This document shows, in pieces, positions 32,989-45,949 of a DNA stretch of 64,000 nucleotides. A model generated the notes under the pieces. That model was not told where the DNA came from, ran no database searches, and worked only from the letters and a program-made list of their open reading frames with translations. The position numbers were made by a program, and so were the translations under genes. The stretch is taken from NCBI GenBank assembly GCA_017871115.1, contig JAFCIZ010000008.1, positions 496,001-560,000 of the forward strand. Reading direction: 5' to 3'. This DNA is from Cunninghamella blakesleeana (Eukaryota; Mucoromycota; Mucoromycetes; Mucorales; Cunninghamellaceae). Numbering within the stretch: the stretch's first letter is position 1; the number at the start of each line of letters is the position of its first letter.

Positions 32989-35307
32989 TTATTGTTTTTG
33001 AAGATCACGTTTCCAAACAGAATCACATACACGAGCAACTTCCCACATAGGACGAACATCGTGTACTCTTAAAATATTAGCACCACCTGCCACACTAGCT
33101 GCTACAGCACCGGCTGTACCAAACGAGCGTTGATCAGCTACATCCACACCTGTCACTCTACCAATGAATTTCTTACGACTTGGACCCATTAAAATAGGAA
33201 ATCCTTCTAATAAAGCATCTTCAGCAACCATATCACCTAAACGACGTAAAATAGTAAAATCTTGATCAGCTGTTTTAGCGAATCCAATCCCTGGATCAAT
33301 AATTATATTCCATCGATAAACACCTGAGGCAATTGCTCGCTGGACCAAAACATAGAGTTGTTGAGAAATAGCTTCCATCACATCACCATTATCATATGTT
33401 GTATTTTCTTTAGACATCATTGTTTTCGCATCTCCACGCATATGCATTAAACAAACAGGTACCTTGTATTTAGCCATCACTGCCAACATGTTTGGATCTC
33501 TTGAACCACCACTGATATCATTGATCATATCAGCACCTGCCTCGATGGCTGCTTCTGCTACTTTAGCACGGAATGTATCAATAGAGATTGGTAAATCAAA
33601 ACCTTTTTCACGTAACCCTTTAATTACAGGCACTACACGACGTATTTCTTCTTCTTCAGGAAAACTATCATCAGCGCCAGGTCTTGTTGACATTCCACCT
33701 ACATCGATCATAGAGGCTCCATCTTCTTTCATACGATAAGCTGCTTCAATAGCTTTTTCAATATCAATATAGCTGCCTCCATCTGAAAAACTATCTGGGG
33801 TTGTATTTAAAATGCCCATGATAAATGTTTGATCCTTCCAATTCCATATGGTTTTTTGGCTACCCTTTTGAATAGGAATGACTTTATTAATTACCAAGGG
33901 TCCTTGTTCACTTTCAGCTGTTACTTTTAAAAGTTGAGATAAAAGCTGTCCACATGTTTTATATAATTTAGGGTGTTCCATTTCTTTAGCTACATCACAT
34001 AAAGGCCATAAAACAAATTCACGTTCTTGAATACCTATATGAGGAATAATCAAATCTTCTGATTCCATAACCAAATCATTATAAAAAAGAATATCCAAAT
34101 CAATAGGTCTTGGCCCGTTTCTAAAAGTAGTTTGTTGGCGTCCTAAGGTTGCTTCCACTTCCTTTAATTTTGATAACAATTGGTGAGGATCAAAGCAAGT
34201 ATTAATTTTGCAAACACCATTTAAAAACACAGGTTGGTCTGTATGATACATAGGTGGTGTCTCATATAAGTAACTTGTATCTACTACAACTGAGCTACAT
34301 TCTTTTTCCAATAAATCCAAAGCTTGATATATATTTCCTACACGATCACCCATATTAGAACCCATGGCAATAAAAGCGGTGTGCGTATAAGATGTAGGAA
34401 TATCTTTCCCGACCACGACATCTTCCAAATGAGTATTATGAGCGTACATATGACCCGATTTCTTTTCTTGTTCTAAAATATCATTTAACCATTGTCGATC
34501 ACGAGTTACTTCAATCCCTGAAGCATCGGCGAATAAAATGGCACTAGGTTTTTCTAATCGAACACGTATTTTATTAACATGACATTTTTCAAGAGCCAAT
34601 CTTGCTACTGCTACAGCAAATGCTTCTACTGTTTTATATCCAGAAGCTTCAATATGGCGTGTTAATGTACGAACAATGGTACGTAAATGATGTGATTTCT
34701 TTTGTTGTTGATCATTTTCCAATGCGGATGTTGATGACGGTGTAGGATATAATAATTCAGAAGGATAAATCGTTAAATTAATTACCACAACTTGCTTCTC
34801 TTCCCGTTCCCATGGATTTACACCAATAATTGTATGTAATCTTAAATCTTTAACAAAAAGAATATCTTCATAACCAAGCTTAGAAACGTCACCTAAAGTT
34901 TCTACGATAGAATTATCCTTTCCTTCACTTTCAAAATCTTCACGACTACGTGTAAGTTGGACCCCAGAGGCAGTAGCATGCAATAAAGCTTTGGGCTGTT
35001 CTATTTTCACTTGAGTCTTTTGAGCACCAAAATGAACACAACATAAACGGACCACGGCATGAGCTAAGGCTTCCAAGGATTTAAATGTGTTTGTTTCTGC
35101 CAATTTAGTTATTCCTTTTGTAACATGGCCATAGTGAATAGAGTTGGTAACATGATCTGTATTACCGGCCGCTGTGATGTCTGTATGTAGCCAAACGCTA
35201 ATAACCACGGGTTGTGACTTTAACCGTTGCCATGAATCTACACCTGTTACATTTTTTAACACCAAATTTTTTATAAGAATCTTGTCAAGTTCACGAGGTA
35301 AATCCAT
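32989..35307 (-). CDS. FOL1: Trifunctional folate enzyme (DHNA aldolase / HPPK / DHPS)
   Basis: A single uninterrupted ORF of 772 aa from ATG at 35307. Order: two FolB-type dihydroneopterin aldolase domains (about 8-118 and 146-270), the HPPK domain (about 310-440; FIAMGSNMGDR, GPRPIDLDILFY) and the dihydropteroate synthase domain (about 485-765; MGILNTTPDSFSDGG, DVGGMSTRPGA, GPSRKKFIG). Together they make dihydropteroate from dihydroneopterin and p-aminobenzoate. Tandem FolB domains fused to FolK and FolP are the normal fungal Fol1 layout, and length fits. The DHPS part is the sulfonamide target in this pathway. The absence of introns is notable beside intron-rich neighbours. Confidence 0.96.
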   Translation of the reverse strand: MDLPRELDKILIKNLVLKNVTGVDSWQRLKSQPVVISVWLHTDITAAGNTDHVTNSIHYGHVTKGITKLAETNTFKSLEALAHAVVRLCCVHFGAQKTQVKIEQPKALLHATASGVQLTRSREDFESEGKDNSIVETLGDVSKLGYEDILFVKDLRLHTIIGVNPWEREEKQVVVINLTIYPSELLYPTPSSTSALENDQQQKKSHHLRTIVRTLTRHIEASGYKTVEAFAVAVARLALEKCHVNKIRVRLEKPSAILFADASGIEVTRDRQWLNDILEQEKKSGHMYAHNTHLEDVVVGKDIPTSYTHTAFIAMGSNMGDRVGNIYQALDLLEKECSSVVVDTSYLYETPPMYHTDQPVFLNGVCKINTCFDPHQLLSKLKEVEATLGRQQTTFRNGPRPIDLDILFYNDLVMESEDLIIPHIGIQEREFVLWPLCDVAKEMEHPKLYKTCGQLLSQLLKVTAESEQGPLVINKVIPIQKGSQKTIWNWKDQTFIMGILNTTPDSFSDGGSYIDIEKAIEAAYRMKEDGASMIDVGGMSTRPGADDSFPEEEEIRRVVPVIKGLREKGFDLPISIDTFRAKVAEAAIEAGADMINDISGGSRDPNMLAVMAKYKVPVCLMHMRGDAKTMMSKENTTYDNGDVMEAISQQLYVLVQRAIASGVYRWNIIIDPGIGFAKTADQDFTILRRLGDMVAEDALLEGFPILMGPSRKKFIGRVTGVDVADQRSFGTAGAVAASVAGGANILRVHDVRPMWEVARVCDSVWKRDLQKQ

Positions 35308-35812
35308 CCTTCTACAAAGATATATGAAATAAAAAAAAAAAAAGAGGGAAAGAAAGAGAAAAAAAGTAAGGAAAAAGAAAAGAAAAAAAATTAAGAAAAA
35401 AAATCAAGTCGGACGTTTTAAATTTTTACCTTTATAGATGTGATGTGACAAGCAAGTCTTCTCCGCCAATCAATAAAAAAAATCTTTATTTTAAATAAAG
35501 TAAAAATTACTATATTCTTTATTAACTACATCTTCTTACTTTTCCTTCCTCATCCTTTTATTTTAATCGATTTTATCATATGACTTTATATTCACATCAT
35601 TTTTTCTTTCTTATTTTTTTTTTTTCAGAGTCATATATAAATAATGAGTTGACGCTTTAAACAATTGAAAATTTATGCAACCAATACAGTTTTTTCTAAA
35701 AAAGATTCCATCAAATAAGGTTTTTGACTAACAGTAATTCAATTTTTTTTGTGCATGGACAAATTATTATATATCTTTATTTATATATACCATAATATCT
35801 TTTATATATAAT
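35308..35812. other. Intergenic between two minus-strand genes
   Basis: 505 bp with the FOL1 promoter (purine-rich stretch about 35329-35405, then a TTTTAAATTT patch near 35418) and the 3' flank of the RFC gene. No coding signal. Confidence 0.5.
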
Positions 35813-37758
35813 CTATGCTGCTATTATTGAAGCAATTTGTAATAATACATTTAATAATTGAATATGTTCGTCGGCCCCATGTACAAGTCGGAAATCAGCT
35901 GTACCTAAAACTTGCGAAATCTTTGATTGTTGTAAAGTTGATAAATTTAAGGTTTCATTCTTAACTATAATATCGTTTATCTATAAAGATACGAAAAAAA
36001 AAATTTAAAAAATTGAATACATATAATAATTCATGAAGATGAAAGAAACTTTTCCTTTATATTTGCATTGCGTTTTTTTTTTTGTACCTGTGATATCAGT
36101 AGTTCGGCAGCATAGCCATTATTCATTATATCTTGTGTTGTGCTCTTAATAGTTGTTGTGTTATTTGTTTCTAAAGTTTTCATCAATTCATTCATTGTTT
36201 CATTAGGAATAGTCTATAATAATAAAAATACATGTACATATATGAAAAATATATTAATATATTCATTATAGTTATTAGTGGGTACTATTATTTAACGATT
36301 ATTTTAAAAACTTACGCCTGCCATTTCATTAATAGTATCTGGTGTGATTTTATCATTTTTATGCAAATTAGCTCCACTTTGTAAATAGGTGATTGCTTTT
36401 CGAAGATCTCCATTTGATACTTTAATTAATTCTTTTAGTGCCTATTTTTATAAACATGAAAATAATAAAAATTAAATAAGAAAAGCAATATAAAATATAT
36501 CATCCATTTTTATGATACATCATTATATATATAACCTACTCCATTAGCTAAATCTACGTTTTCTTTTTCACAAATCATTTCAATTCTAGAAGTCAAATCG
36601 TTGTATGGAAGTGATTTGAATCTAAATTTGGCACATCTTGAAGTAATAGGTTCAATAATACTAAACATTAAATAGTAATGATAATAATAAAAAAAAAATA
36701 TATATAAGGCTATTTTTTTTATCTATACTTATTTATCATCACCATCAAGTATATCTTTTTACTCTTTTTTCTTTCTTTCCATCACTTACCGACTGACATA
36801 ATTACAAATGATACAGAATCTAGTTGTTTTCGAATAAGTTTCCATAGTACGTCTTAAAGCAGACTGGGCATCTTTTGTCATTGAATCAGCTTCATCAAGA
36901 ATAATAATTTTGAAAGGTGGACAAGGGTAATTACTATCTCTATATACATATTCAAAATTAATATTCAATAATGATGAATAAAACTCGATCACTTTTAATT
37001 ATTTTAATTATTTTATAGATATATGTACACTTACTTATCAGCAGTAGTAATTGTGGATCTGGAAAAGTTTTTAATTTTCTCACGAACAATGTGAATACCA
37101 CGTTCATCTGAAGCATTTAGTTCTAAAGTACGACTTTTGACTAGCTTAGGTCTATATAATAATAATAATAATATATTAATACATTAATATTAAAATTAAT
37201 ATTTGTTTTTTAAAAAACATTTATATTTCTACTTTTTAAGTATGCATGTAAGTATATGCATTATTTACCCGAATAATTCTTGAGCTAAGGCCAATATAGT
37301 AGATGTTTTACCAGTACCAGGTGGACCATAAAATAATAAGTGAGGAAGCTATAAAAATAGATAAATACAATAGAAATATATATATGATAAAAATTAGCTT
37401 TAATGTATATATCAATTTTTTATTTTGTTTTTTTTAATTTTTCTGTTTGTCAATAGTTCTATTTATTTTCAATACATTATTAGATTGTAAAGCCTTTTTT
37501 AAAACTGCTACAGCTTGCTCTTGTGAAGCAATGTCATCAATGGACTTTGGACGACTATATGTATATATATAATAGTTTTATTAAAATAGTAAATTAAAAA
37601 TAATAAAAACCTTTAATATAAAAAAAAGAACAATGAGATCCTTAAAACACTTTGTAAAAAATAAAAACTTACTATTTTTCTACCCAGGGTTTTGTATGTG
37701 ACTTTACTCCCTCTTTATTTTGGGCAGCTATATTTGCATAGTTTTGAAAAAAATTCAT
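35813..37758 (-). CDS. RFC2: Replication factor C small subunit (Rfc2 / human RFC4 type)
   Basis: Nine exons, 37758-37673, 37554-37476, 37348-37269, 37151-37035, 36939-36790, 36660-36540, 36441-36316, 36213-36088 and 35980-35813, total 1053 nt, 350 aa, close to yeast Rfc2. Motifs: [19 protein letters not shown], Walker [23 protein letters not shown], Walker [10 protein letters not shown], sensor-1 region [12 protein letters not shown], the SRC motif in [10 protein letters not shown], and sensor-2 [12 protein letters not shown]. It is an AAA+ subunit of the clamp loader that opens PCNA and loads it at primer-template junctions. PWVEKYRP and the 350-aa length favour Rfc2/RFC4 over the other small subunits. 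Confidence 0.93.
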
Positions 37759-38041
37759 TATTATAAAATGTATAAATATATAAAAAAAGTTTAAAAGCAA
37801 AGAAAAACAAGATTTAAAATATTTTGTTCGCGTACAATTTTTTTAAAAGAAAAATAAATAAATCTCAGCTAGCCAGTAAAATTTTTCCGTGTCCAAAATG
37901 GGATTAAAATAATTTTTAAATTATATTCCTTTACTTTTTTTTTAGACCTTCCTTTCTTTTCCTTCCCTTTCCCTTTTTCTTTTCTTTTTTTTTAAAAAAA
38001 TATATTTCCCTTTATCCTATTCTCATCTTTATTAGATAATC

Positions 38042-40752
38042 ATGTCTTATCTTTCTGCTGAAAAGGCAGAATCGGAATTGGCTCAAAGTATTAAAAAGGC
38101 TACTAGTATTGAAGAAACAGCACCTAAACAAAAACACGTTCGAAGTAATAATAAAAACGAATTCAATAATATAATAAACTATAGAAAGATGATATCTATA
38201 CTGCTTTATTAACTTATATGTATGTATATATATATTAATTTATTCATTATATTTTCTTTAAATTAATATTTAGAATGTATTGTTTACACTTGGGATCATC
38301 GTACATCAGCTATTATTTGGAATATTTTAAAAGTTCAGCCTATATTATCAGATGAAGTTCAAACCTTCAAGTGTCTTATTACTGTACATAAAATTATTAA
38401 AGATGGTCATCCTAATGTAATGATAATAACAATAATATGATAATAATGGCAATATATATATATATATGCTTATAAATAGAATCCTTGGCAAAATAATAAT
38501 AATAATAATATTTAAAATCTTTGCTTATATATAAAAACAATGGTATATATATCTAATAAGTCATCCCTTTTTCTTCCTATATTTTATAATATATTTTAGG
38601 TAATTAAAGATGCCCTTCGGGAAACCGGATGGTTAGAAACTTGTGCACGTAGTGTATCTGGGGATGGTGTTCGAGGCTATGGAAATTTAATTAGACAATA
38701 TGTTGATTTATTACTTCATAAACTTCAATATCATCGAGATCATCCAGAATTTAACGGTACTTTTGATTATGAAGAATATATTAGTTTAAAAAATATTGAT
38801 GATCCAAATGAAGGGTAAAAGTGAAAAAGAAAATAGAAAAATATAGAATATATACAGTATATTAAAAAAAGGATATAAATATAAGTTTTTTTTAACACAA
38901 CCAAATTTTATTATAATTTTTAAAAAACTTATTGTTACTTTCCTATTTTAGTTTCGAAACAATCAATGATCTTATGGTGTTACAAGACAGAATCGATAAA
39001 TTCCAAAAAGCTGTGTTTGCAAGTTTTAGAATGCACTCTAATAATGAATGCCGTATAGCTTCTTTAGTACCTTTAGTAGAAGAAAGTTACGGTATTTATA
39101 AATTTATTACAAGCATGTTAAGAGCTATGCATAAACGTAAGTTTAACCACTCTCACTATCATCTTTATTTTACTGTTATTTTTTAAATATATACGTACAT
39201 TTCATTTGCCATTTATTAATTGTATAATATATCTATTTTTTCTTTTTATAAAATAATAGGTACTGATGCAGCTGATGCACTTCAACCATTAAGACAAAAA
39301 TTCAATACTCAACATTACAACCTTCTTAAATTTTATTATGAATGTTCTAATCTAAGATACCTTACCAGTTTAATCAAAGTCCCCACCTTATCACCCGATC
39401 CACCATCCTTAATTGATGCCGCCACACCACAAATGCCAAAACGTCCTGAACCAGAATCAGTACCTGAAGCACAACCTTCTCCTGAACCAGTCATTGACTT
39501 TTGGTCTCAACAACAAGCCAAACAACAACAAGAATATGAAGATCAGCAGAAGAGATTGGCTCAACAACAAGCTGACGAACAAGAAAGGATGAGACAGCAA
39601 CAACTTCAACAACAAAGGGAATTTGAAGAACAACAACGATTATTAGCAGAAAGAGAGCGTATGCAACAAGAGGAATTACTTCGTCAACAAATGCAAAATC
39701 ATCAAGCAGGACGTATTAATGAATTAGAAATGCAACTTTTAAATTATCGTAATCAATTGGAACGTAACCAAATGTTATTAGATCAATATGATAGAGTAAG
39801 TATTGGAAAATATATATATTTATATATAAAGAAGAAAAAAGAGAAAAAGAGATGTTTTTACCATTAATATTATATTTGTAAATACTAATTTATATATTTT
39901 TTATATAATGTTGGTATTTCTATCTAATATATTATATAGAGAGTAAAAGCTTTAGAACAAGAACTACAGCTTATTAATACTAACGCTCAACAAAGGGATG
40001 CCTCTAAAGATGAATTAATTCGATCACTTCAAAGTAAGAAACAATATCAATATGTATTGTTTATATATTGATTTGTTTTATTTTATTTTATTTTTTTTAA
40101 AAAAAAAAGAAGAATGAAACTAACATTATTATGGTCTTTTTTTTTCTCTTTTTATTTTTTTCTTAATAGATGAAATTCAAATGTGGAAGAATAAATATGA
40201 GGCATTAGCTAAATTGTATAGTCAACTTAGAAAAGAGCATATTGACCTTCTCAATAAATACAAACAATTACAAGTCAAAGCAAACTCTGCTAATGAAGCT
40301 ACAGAAAAATTGGAACGTATGCAAGCTGATATGAGAGCCAAGAATACTGAATTAGCTGATTTAATCCGTGAACGTGATCGTGCTCGTAATGAATTAGCAA
40401 GACTTCAAGGAGTAAGTTTATTAGAGTTACTAATAAAAATATGAAAAATGAAAAAGAAAGATATATACATGCATGCCTTTATTTATCTATACCTATTTTA
40501 CTTTTATTTTTGTCTTTAGAACCAACGTGATGATATGGATAGACTTCGAAGAGAATTAGAAGAAGCACGTTCTGAAGTGCAACGTATGGGTAAATCTAAA
40601 GGGGATGAAGTTAGTAGTCTTTTAATGAAATTCAATAGAGAAAAGGCTGAATTGGAAGCTAGCCTTAATGAAAAACAAGCTTTGATTGATGAATTTTTAA
40701 AACAACTTGAAGATCAACAAGGTGAAGCTGATCATATTAGAAATGTAAGTAG

Positions 40753-40783
<31 letters not shown>

Positions 40784-42624
40784 TTAGAGATGGAGAGAAT
40801 CCTTTACTTATATATATATATTATATTTATTGATGTATTAATTTAAATTTTTTTATTTTATCTTATTTTTTGTTGATAGGAAAAAGATGAAGAAATTGCT
40901 GTATTACAAGCTGGTATGGATGAATGTTTAGCTCAATTGGCTGCCTTACAACATGTAAGTTTGATTTATTTTCGCTCTTTAAAAAAATAAAAATGCAAAA
41001 TAAATAGCTACATGATACATATATATATATATATACTTAATTTATACTCGTGTATAATTACACTTTATTTATTTATTTTAACAACTACAATAATAGAATG
41101 ATAAACAAGGTGAATTACAAGAAGAACTTGAACGTTTAGAAAATCAACAAGCAGATAAACTCAATCAGATTTTAGGTATGTTTAACATATAAAAGTATAT
41201 AAAAAATGTATTGTTTTGACTTTTTTTTCCCTTATTAATCTATTTCATATTATTATTGTTATCATTTCATTTTGCTTCATATAGACACTATTCTCAGTAC
41301 GTGTATTCAAAAAATCAATGATGGAGTTTATGCACTCGAAAACCCTGGTCAACATGGAAACGAAAATGCCACACCAGAATTAGCATTATCGATGATTGAA
41401 AGAGCCAGTATAACCTCAGTAGAATTCATGTCGGCATTTAGTAAATTCATGGACGGCAGCAATAGTGGGGATCATACCAGTACCATTACAAGAGCACTTG
41501 ACTTTGCAGATACTACCAATGATGTTCTTCAACATGTAAAAGGCATCACACGATTGGTATTAAAAGATGAAGATATTGACTCATTTATTCAGTTATCACG
41601 TCAAACAGCTGAATCCGTCATTCAATACTTTAGTAGTTTAATGTCCACTTATCTTAGCATGCTTCCTCGAGCTCAACGACCTGAAGTGGTTAGTCAAGGA
41701 AATATCCGTGTTCAAGAAGCGTTATTAAAGCTTTCCACCAAGACAGAAGATTTAATCTTAGCTGGTACAGATATTAATAAACTTGCTGAAGGTGAAGTAG
41801 GTGATCTTGTTGAGCAAGAAATGAGCAATGCTGCTCGTGCCATTGAAGAAGCCACTGCTCGTATTCAAGCCTTAATGCAACGCCCTGCCAATCCAGAATT
41901 CTCTGCAACTGATATTCAAGTCAATGAATTGATTCTTAAATCCGTACTTGCTTTAGCCAATGCCATTGCTCATTTAATTAAATGCGCTACTGCTTCACAA
42001 CAAGAAATTGTAACCCAAGGACGTGGTACCTCCTCTAAAGCTGCCTTTTATAAAAAACATAATCGATGGACTGAAGGGTTAATTTCAGCTGCTAAAGCTG
42101 TTGCTGTAGCTACTAATTTATTAGTCGAAGCTGCTGATGGAGTTATTAGTAAAACCTATTCTTTAGAACAATTGATTGTAGCTTCCAATGAAGTTGCTGC
42201 TGCTACAGCTCAATTGGTAGCTGCTTCACGTGTGAAATCTACATTTTTATCTCGTACACAAGAACGTTTAGAATTAGCTGCTAAAGCTGTAAAAGATGCT
42301 GCTGCTGAATTAGTGAAACAAGTGAAGAGTTTGGTAGCTCAAAAATCAGACCAATTGGACAATATTGATTTTAATAAGTTATCAGTACATGAATTTAAAC
42401 GTAGAGAAATGGAACAGCAAGTGAAAATTCTTAAATTAGATTCAGAATTGACTAATGCTCGTCGTATTTTGGCAGAAATGAGAAGAAGTGGATATCACAC
42501 TGGTAAGAAAAAAAAGAAAAGAAAAGAAAAGAAAAGGAAAATTATTATGATATAAATTTGTATTAATGTTTAATATTTTTTATCATTTTATTTGTATTAC
42601 TTTTTTATAGAGGAAACTGATTAG
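38042..42624 (+). CDS. SLA2: Sla2/End4/HIP1-family endocytic adaptor
   Basis: Twelve exons, 38042-38144, 38274-38416, 38600-38814, 38952-39136, 39260-39795, 39940-40033, 40170-40411, 40520-40744, 40880-40954, 41097-41175, 41285-42502 and 42611-42624, total 3129 nt, 1042 aa. The N-terminal ANTH domain (about 1-280) shows YTWDHRTSAIIWNILK and FKCLITVHKIIKDGHP, and binds membrane phosphoinositide and clathrin adaptors. A Pro-rich linker and a long Gln/Glu-rich coiled coil (about 330-640) follow. The C-terminal talin-like I/LWEQ (THATCH) actin-binding module fills exon 11 (RWTEGLISAAKAVAVAT, EVAAATAQLVAASRVK). It links actin to endocytic pits. The last exon encodes only EETD plus the stop. Confidence 0.95.
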
Positions 42625-42637
42625 GAATAGACAAAAA

Positions 42638-42650
42638 TTAAAACCCCGTC
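42638..42650. promoter_or_regulatory. Recurring TTAAA-CYCCG motif, oxidase-like gene upstream copy
   Basis: The + strand reads ATTAAAACCCCGTC followed by a T run, about 145 bp before the oxidase-like gene start and immediately after the SLA2 stop. Its orientation relative to the gene is opposite to most other copies. Confidence 0.3.
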
Positions 42651-42794
42651 TTTTTTTTTGAAAAAAAGCAACTCATTTATTTTATATCGCCTTCTTTTTT
42701 TTACTCTTTATCCACTCTATTTTTTATTTTTATTTTTATTTTTAAAAAACTACTCAATAATATATAATAAACAATAAAAACATAAATAAATACT

Positions 42795-43517
42795 ATGAAA
42801 TCAGCAACACCTTTATGGAAAAAAGTAATATGGGAAACACTCCAAAAAAACATTCAGAGTGTAGGATTGGATTGCTGTTGTATGTCCTTAGGCTTGGCAG
42901 GCCCTAGTGTACGAACAGTTGTTTTTCGAGGCTTTGCAGGTGAAAATCATCGAGAAGAACTTGGCTGGCAAAGCGATTGTATTGTTGTAACAACAGATAG
43001 ACGAAGTCAAAAAATGCAGGCCATACAACAAGATCCTAGTTATGAAATATGCTGGTATATGAGAGGAACACAAGAACAGTTTCGTTTAAGAGGTCAAGTC
43101 TATACTTATCCACCTTTACCTAATAACACTGATATGGCATCAATGTTACCTAAAGTTCATCGAAAACAACATGTTCCTTTACCTAAAGCTGATGAATTAG
43201 AAATGATGGGTAATAAAGCATTCACTATTTTATGTCAAAAAAATGTACATCAAGGTGAAGAGGAATTTGATTGGGAAGCCGAAAGAAGAAGACAATTTGC
43301 TTTATTAGAAGATACGACAAGAGCTACCTTTTCCACTAAGCAGCCTCCTTCTACAACATTACCTATTATTGGGTTGGATAATCAAGGTTGGTTTGTTTCC
43401 CCGGACCAAGAAGATTTTAATCGTGCTTATGAAAACTTTTGTATTTTAATCTTTACAGTAAAAGAAATGGATTATCTTTCTCTAGTTGATGGTGTTCATA
43501 AACTATATAGAGCATGA
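42795..43517 (+). CDS. Pyridoxamine-phosphate-oxidase-like FMN-binding protein (Alr4036 type)
   Basis: A single exon of 240 aa from ATG at 42795. The split-barrel flavin-binding pattern fits the Pyridox_oxase_2 (Alr4036) family: PSVRTVVFRGF near the start, then LGWQSDCIVVTTDRRSQKM, CWYMRGTQEQFRLRGQVY, and near the C-terminus FNRAYENFCILIFTVKEMDYLSL. Members bind FMN; their substrate is generally unproven. The protein is not the true PdxH (it lacks that family's C-terminal signature), so vitamin B6 synthesis should not be assumed. It lies close behind SLA2 in the same direction, with about 170 bp between. Confidence 0.85.
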   Translation: MKSATPLWKKVIWETLQKNIQSVGLDCCCMSLGLAGPSVRTVVFRGFAGENHREELGWQSDCIVVTTDRRSQKMQAIQQDPSYEICWYMRGTQEQFRLRGQVYTYPPLPNNTDMASMLPKVHRKQHVPLPKADELEMMGNKAFTILCQKNVHQGEEEFDWEAERRRQFALLEDTTRATFSTKQPPSTTLPIIGLDNQGWFVSPDQEDFNRAYENFCILIFTVKEMDYLSLVDGVHKLYRA

Positions 43518-44285
43518 TAATAATTAAAAAAAATGAAAAAGGATAATATATGATTTATTTATTTATTGATGATTAAAAATTAAAACTAAAACATAGACAG
43601 ACAGACACATTAAAGTTTATTTGTTATTATTTAAAAAATAAAAATAAAACATTATCAATTTATGCAAGCGTCACTATAATATAAATAATTCATAGAGAGA
43701 GAGAAAGAAAAAGAAGGGAGAGGGAGGCGTTTTATATACTTTTTTTAAAAAAAATAAAACAATAATTCTCTTTCAAAATACCAATTGTATACAATAATTT
43801 ATTTAATATATAAACACATAATACTGATTTATTAAAAAAAAAAAAAAATAATGTCCTCAAAAGGGAAAAACAGAGATAAAAAATATAATAAAAAAAATAA
43901 AATGTAATACAATATATAAAGATATAATAATCATAAGCACATTAACATAAAAGATAACTGCTTATGTTATTGAAATATGGATGCTTTTTTCTTAAAAAAA
44001 AAGAATCCAAAAGAATGAGGACAATAACAAAAAAAAAGAAAAGAAAAAGAAAGCTTTGGCCAATAATGTATATATCTTTTCAAATATTGATGAACTTGAC
44101 CAACTGAACCTGGATCTCCCGAATTGCATATGAGACTGGGATTTAAATCGTAATTTTTTTATATAAGCAAAATTGAAAAATCAAAAAATGGTTTAATTTT
44201 TTCCCTCTTTCTCTTTCTTTCTTTTTTTTTTTTAATATATACGATTACTTTATATTTGCATATATTTTATTAAAACAAAATAAAC
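43518..44285. other. Intergenic, AT-rich
   Basis: 768 bp between the oxidase-like gene and the pyrophosphatase. It contains GA-rich patches (43696-43728) and a T-rich stretch before the pyrophosphatase start. One mildly GC-richer block (about 44095-44140) has no recognised function. Confidence 0.5.
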
Positions 44286-45949
44286 ATGTATGACATAGCA
44301 ACTAGTGGAAAACGATATACTAAAGGGTACCGTATTTATATAAGTAAGGATGAATAAAAAAAAAACACAAATTTTGGTTTTTATTATTATTGCCATATAT
44401 TTATTTGATATAAACTTTATTTCCTCTTTCATTTCTTAATGAATGATAATAGAAAAAGATGGACAAATTATATCACCTTTCCATGATATACCCCTATACG
44501 CTAATAAAGAACAAACTGTTTTTAATATGGTAGTAGAAATTCCAAGATGGACCAATGCTAAAGTTGAAGTAAAGAATTATTTATATAGAAAAATAAATAA
44601 ATAAAAGAGGAAATAATTGACATAATTATATAATGGTGGTGATGATGATGAAAAAGAGGAAGATTTTATTAAAACACCCATTTGTATACATCTATTTATT
44701 CATTTATATAGATAGCTACAGGTGAAAAAATGAATCCATTAAAACAAGATATCAAAAAAGGTAAACTTCGATTTGTTAGAAACTGCTTCCCTTATAAAGG
44801 TTATATTTGGAATTATGGTGCTTTACCCCAGGTATATAAAAAGAAAGAAATGAAATGAAGATATTCATTAAAAGAAATAGAATCAATATAAATATAATAA
44901 ACGAAAGAAATGGATCATTATAATAATGATATGAATTATTTATAATATATTATATAATTATTAATATTATAGACTTGGGAAGATCCAACACATATTAATC
45001 CTGATACTAATGCTAAAGGAGATAATGACCCTATTGATGTATGCGAAATTGGTGAAGAAATTGGATACCCTGGTCAGATCAAACAAGTAAAAATCTTGGG
45101 TGTTTTAGCATTGTTGGATGAAGGTGAAACCGATTGGAAATTAATTGCTATTGACATTAAGGATCCTTTGGCTGATAAATTAAATGGTAAAAAAGAAAAG
45201 AAAAATGGAGGATGAATGAATAGGTAGATATAATAAAATGAAAAATTGTAGATTAATTTTTATATTTTTATATTTTTTCTTTTATTTTTAGATATTGACG
45301 ATATTAAAAAATATTTCCCTGACTTAATTCAAGCTACTCATCATTGGTTTAAAATTTATAAAATGCCAGACGGTAAACCAGAAAATCAATTTGCTTTTGG
45401 TGGGGAATGTAAAAATAAGGTATTAAAATAAAAAAATAAAATAAAAGGATTATATGTACCTATGTTAAAATCAATCTTTTATTTATTTGTTTATATAGTC
45501 TTATGCATTATCAGTTATCCAAGAAACACATGAAGCATGGCAACGATTAATTCAAGGTAAAATTCCTTGTAAAGCTGATACTCATGATATTAATGTGTAA
45601 GTAATAAATAGAATTAAAGTTAAAAAAATATGTTATTCATTGTTAATAATAATAATCAAATATATTCTATTCTATTTTGTTTTATATTAGTACTAATATT
45701 TCTGTGAACCAATCCCCTTATAAGGCTCAAGTTAAGTTACACAATGAATTAGATACAAAGGTAAAATGAATAATAAATGTATTTATTATTATTAACAATT
45801 AATATAGTAAACATATAATGAAGATGATAATAACGTTCATTAATATATATATATATATGTATTCTTTTTATTTATAGATTGAATCCTTGAAATCAGATAG
45901 AATTGAAGGTAGAGATGATAAATGGTATCACATCAAAGCTCATTTATAG
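44286..45949 (+). CDS. IPP1: Soluble inorganic pyrophosphatase (family I)
   Basis: Eight exons, 44286-44343, 44453-44568, 44712-44831, 44973-45186, 45292-45419, 45499-45596, 45691-45760 and 45878-45949, total 876 nt, 291 aa; yeast Ipp1 is 287. Family I features: [25 protein letters not shown]-like region [23 protein letters not shown], and the metal-binding signature [13 protein letters not shown] with its three Asp. It hydrolyses pyrophosphate in the cytosol and pulls biosynthetic reactions forward. Length and motifs are complete. Confidence 0.96.

Noticed and set aside
33464..33739. ORF opposite the DHPS domain
   Set aside because: Antisense shadow of FOL1.
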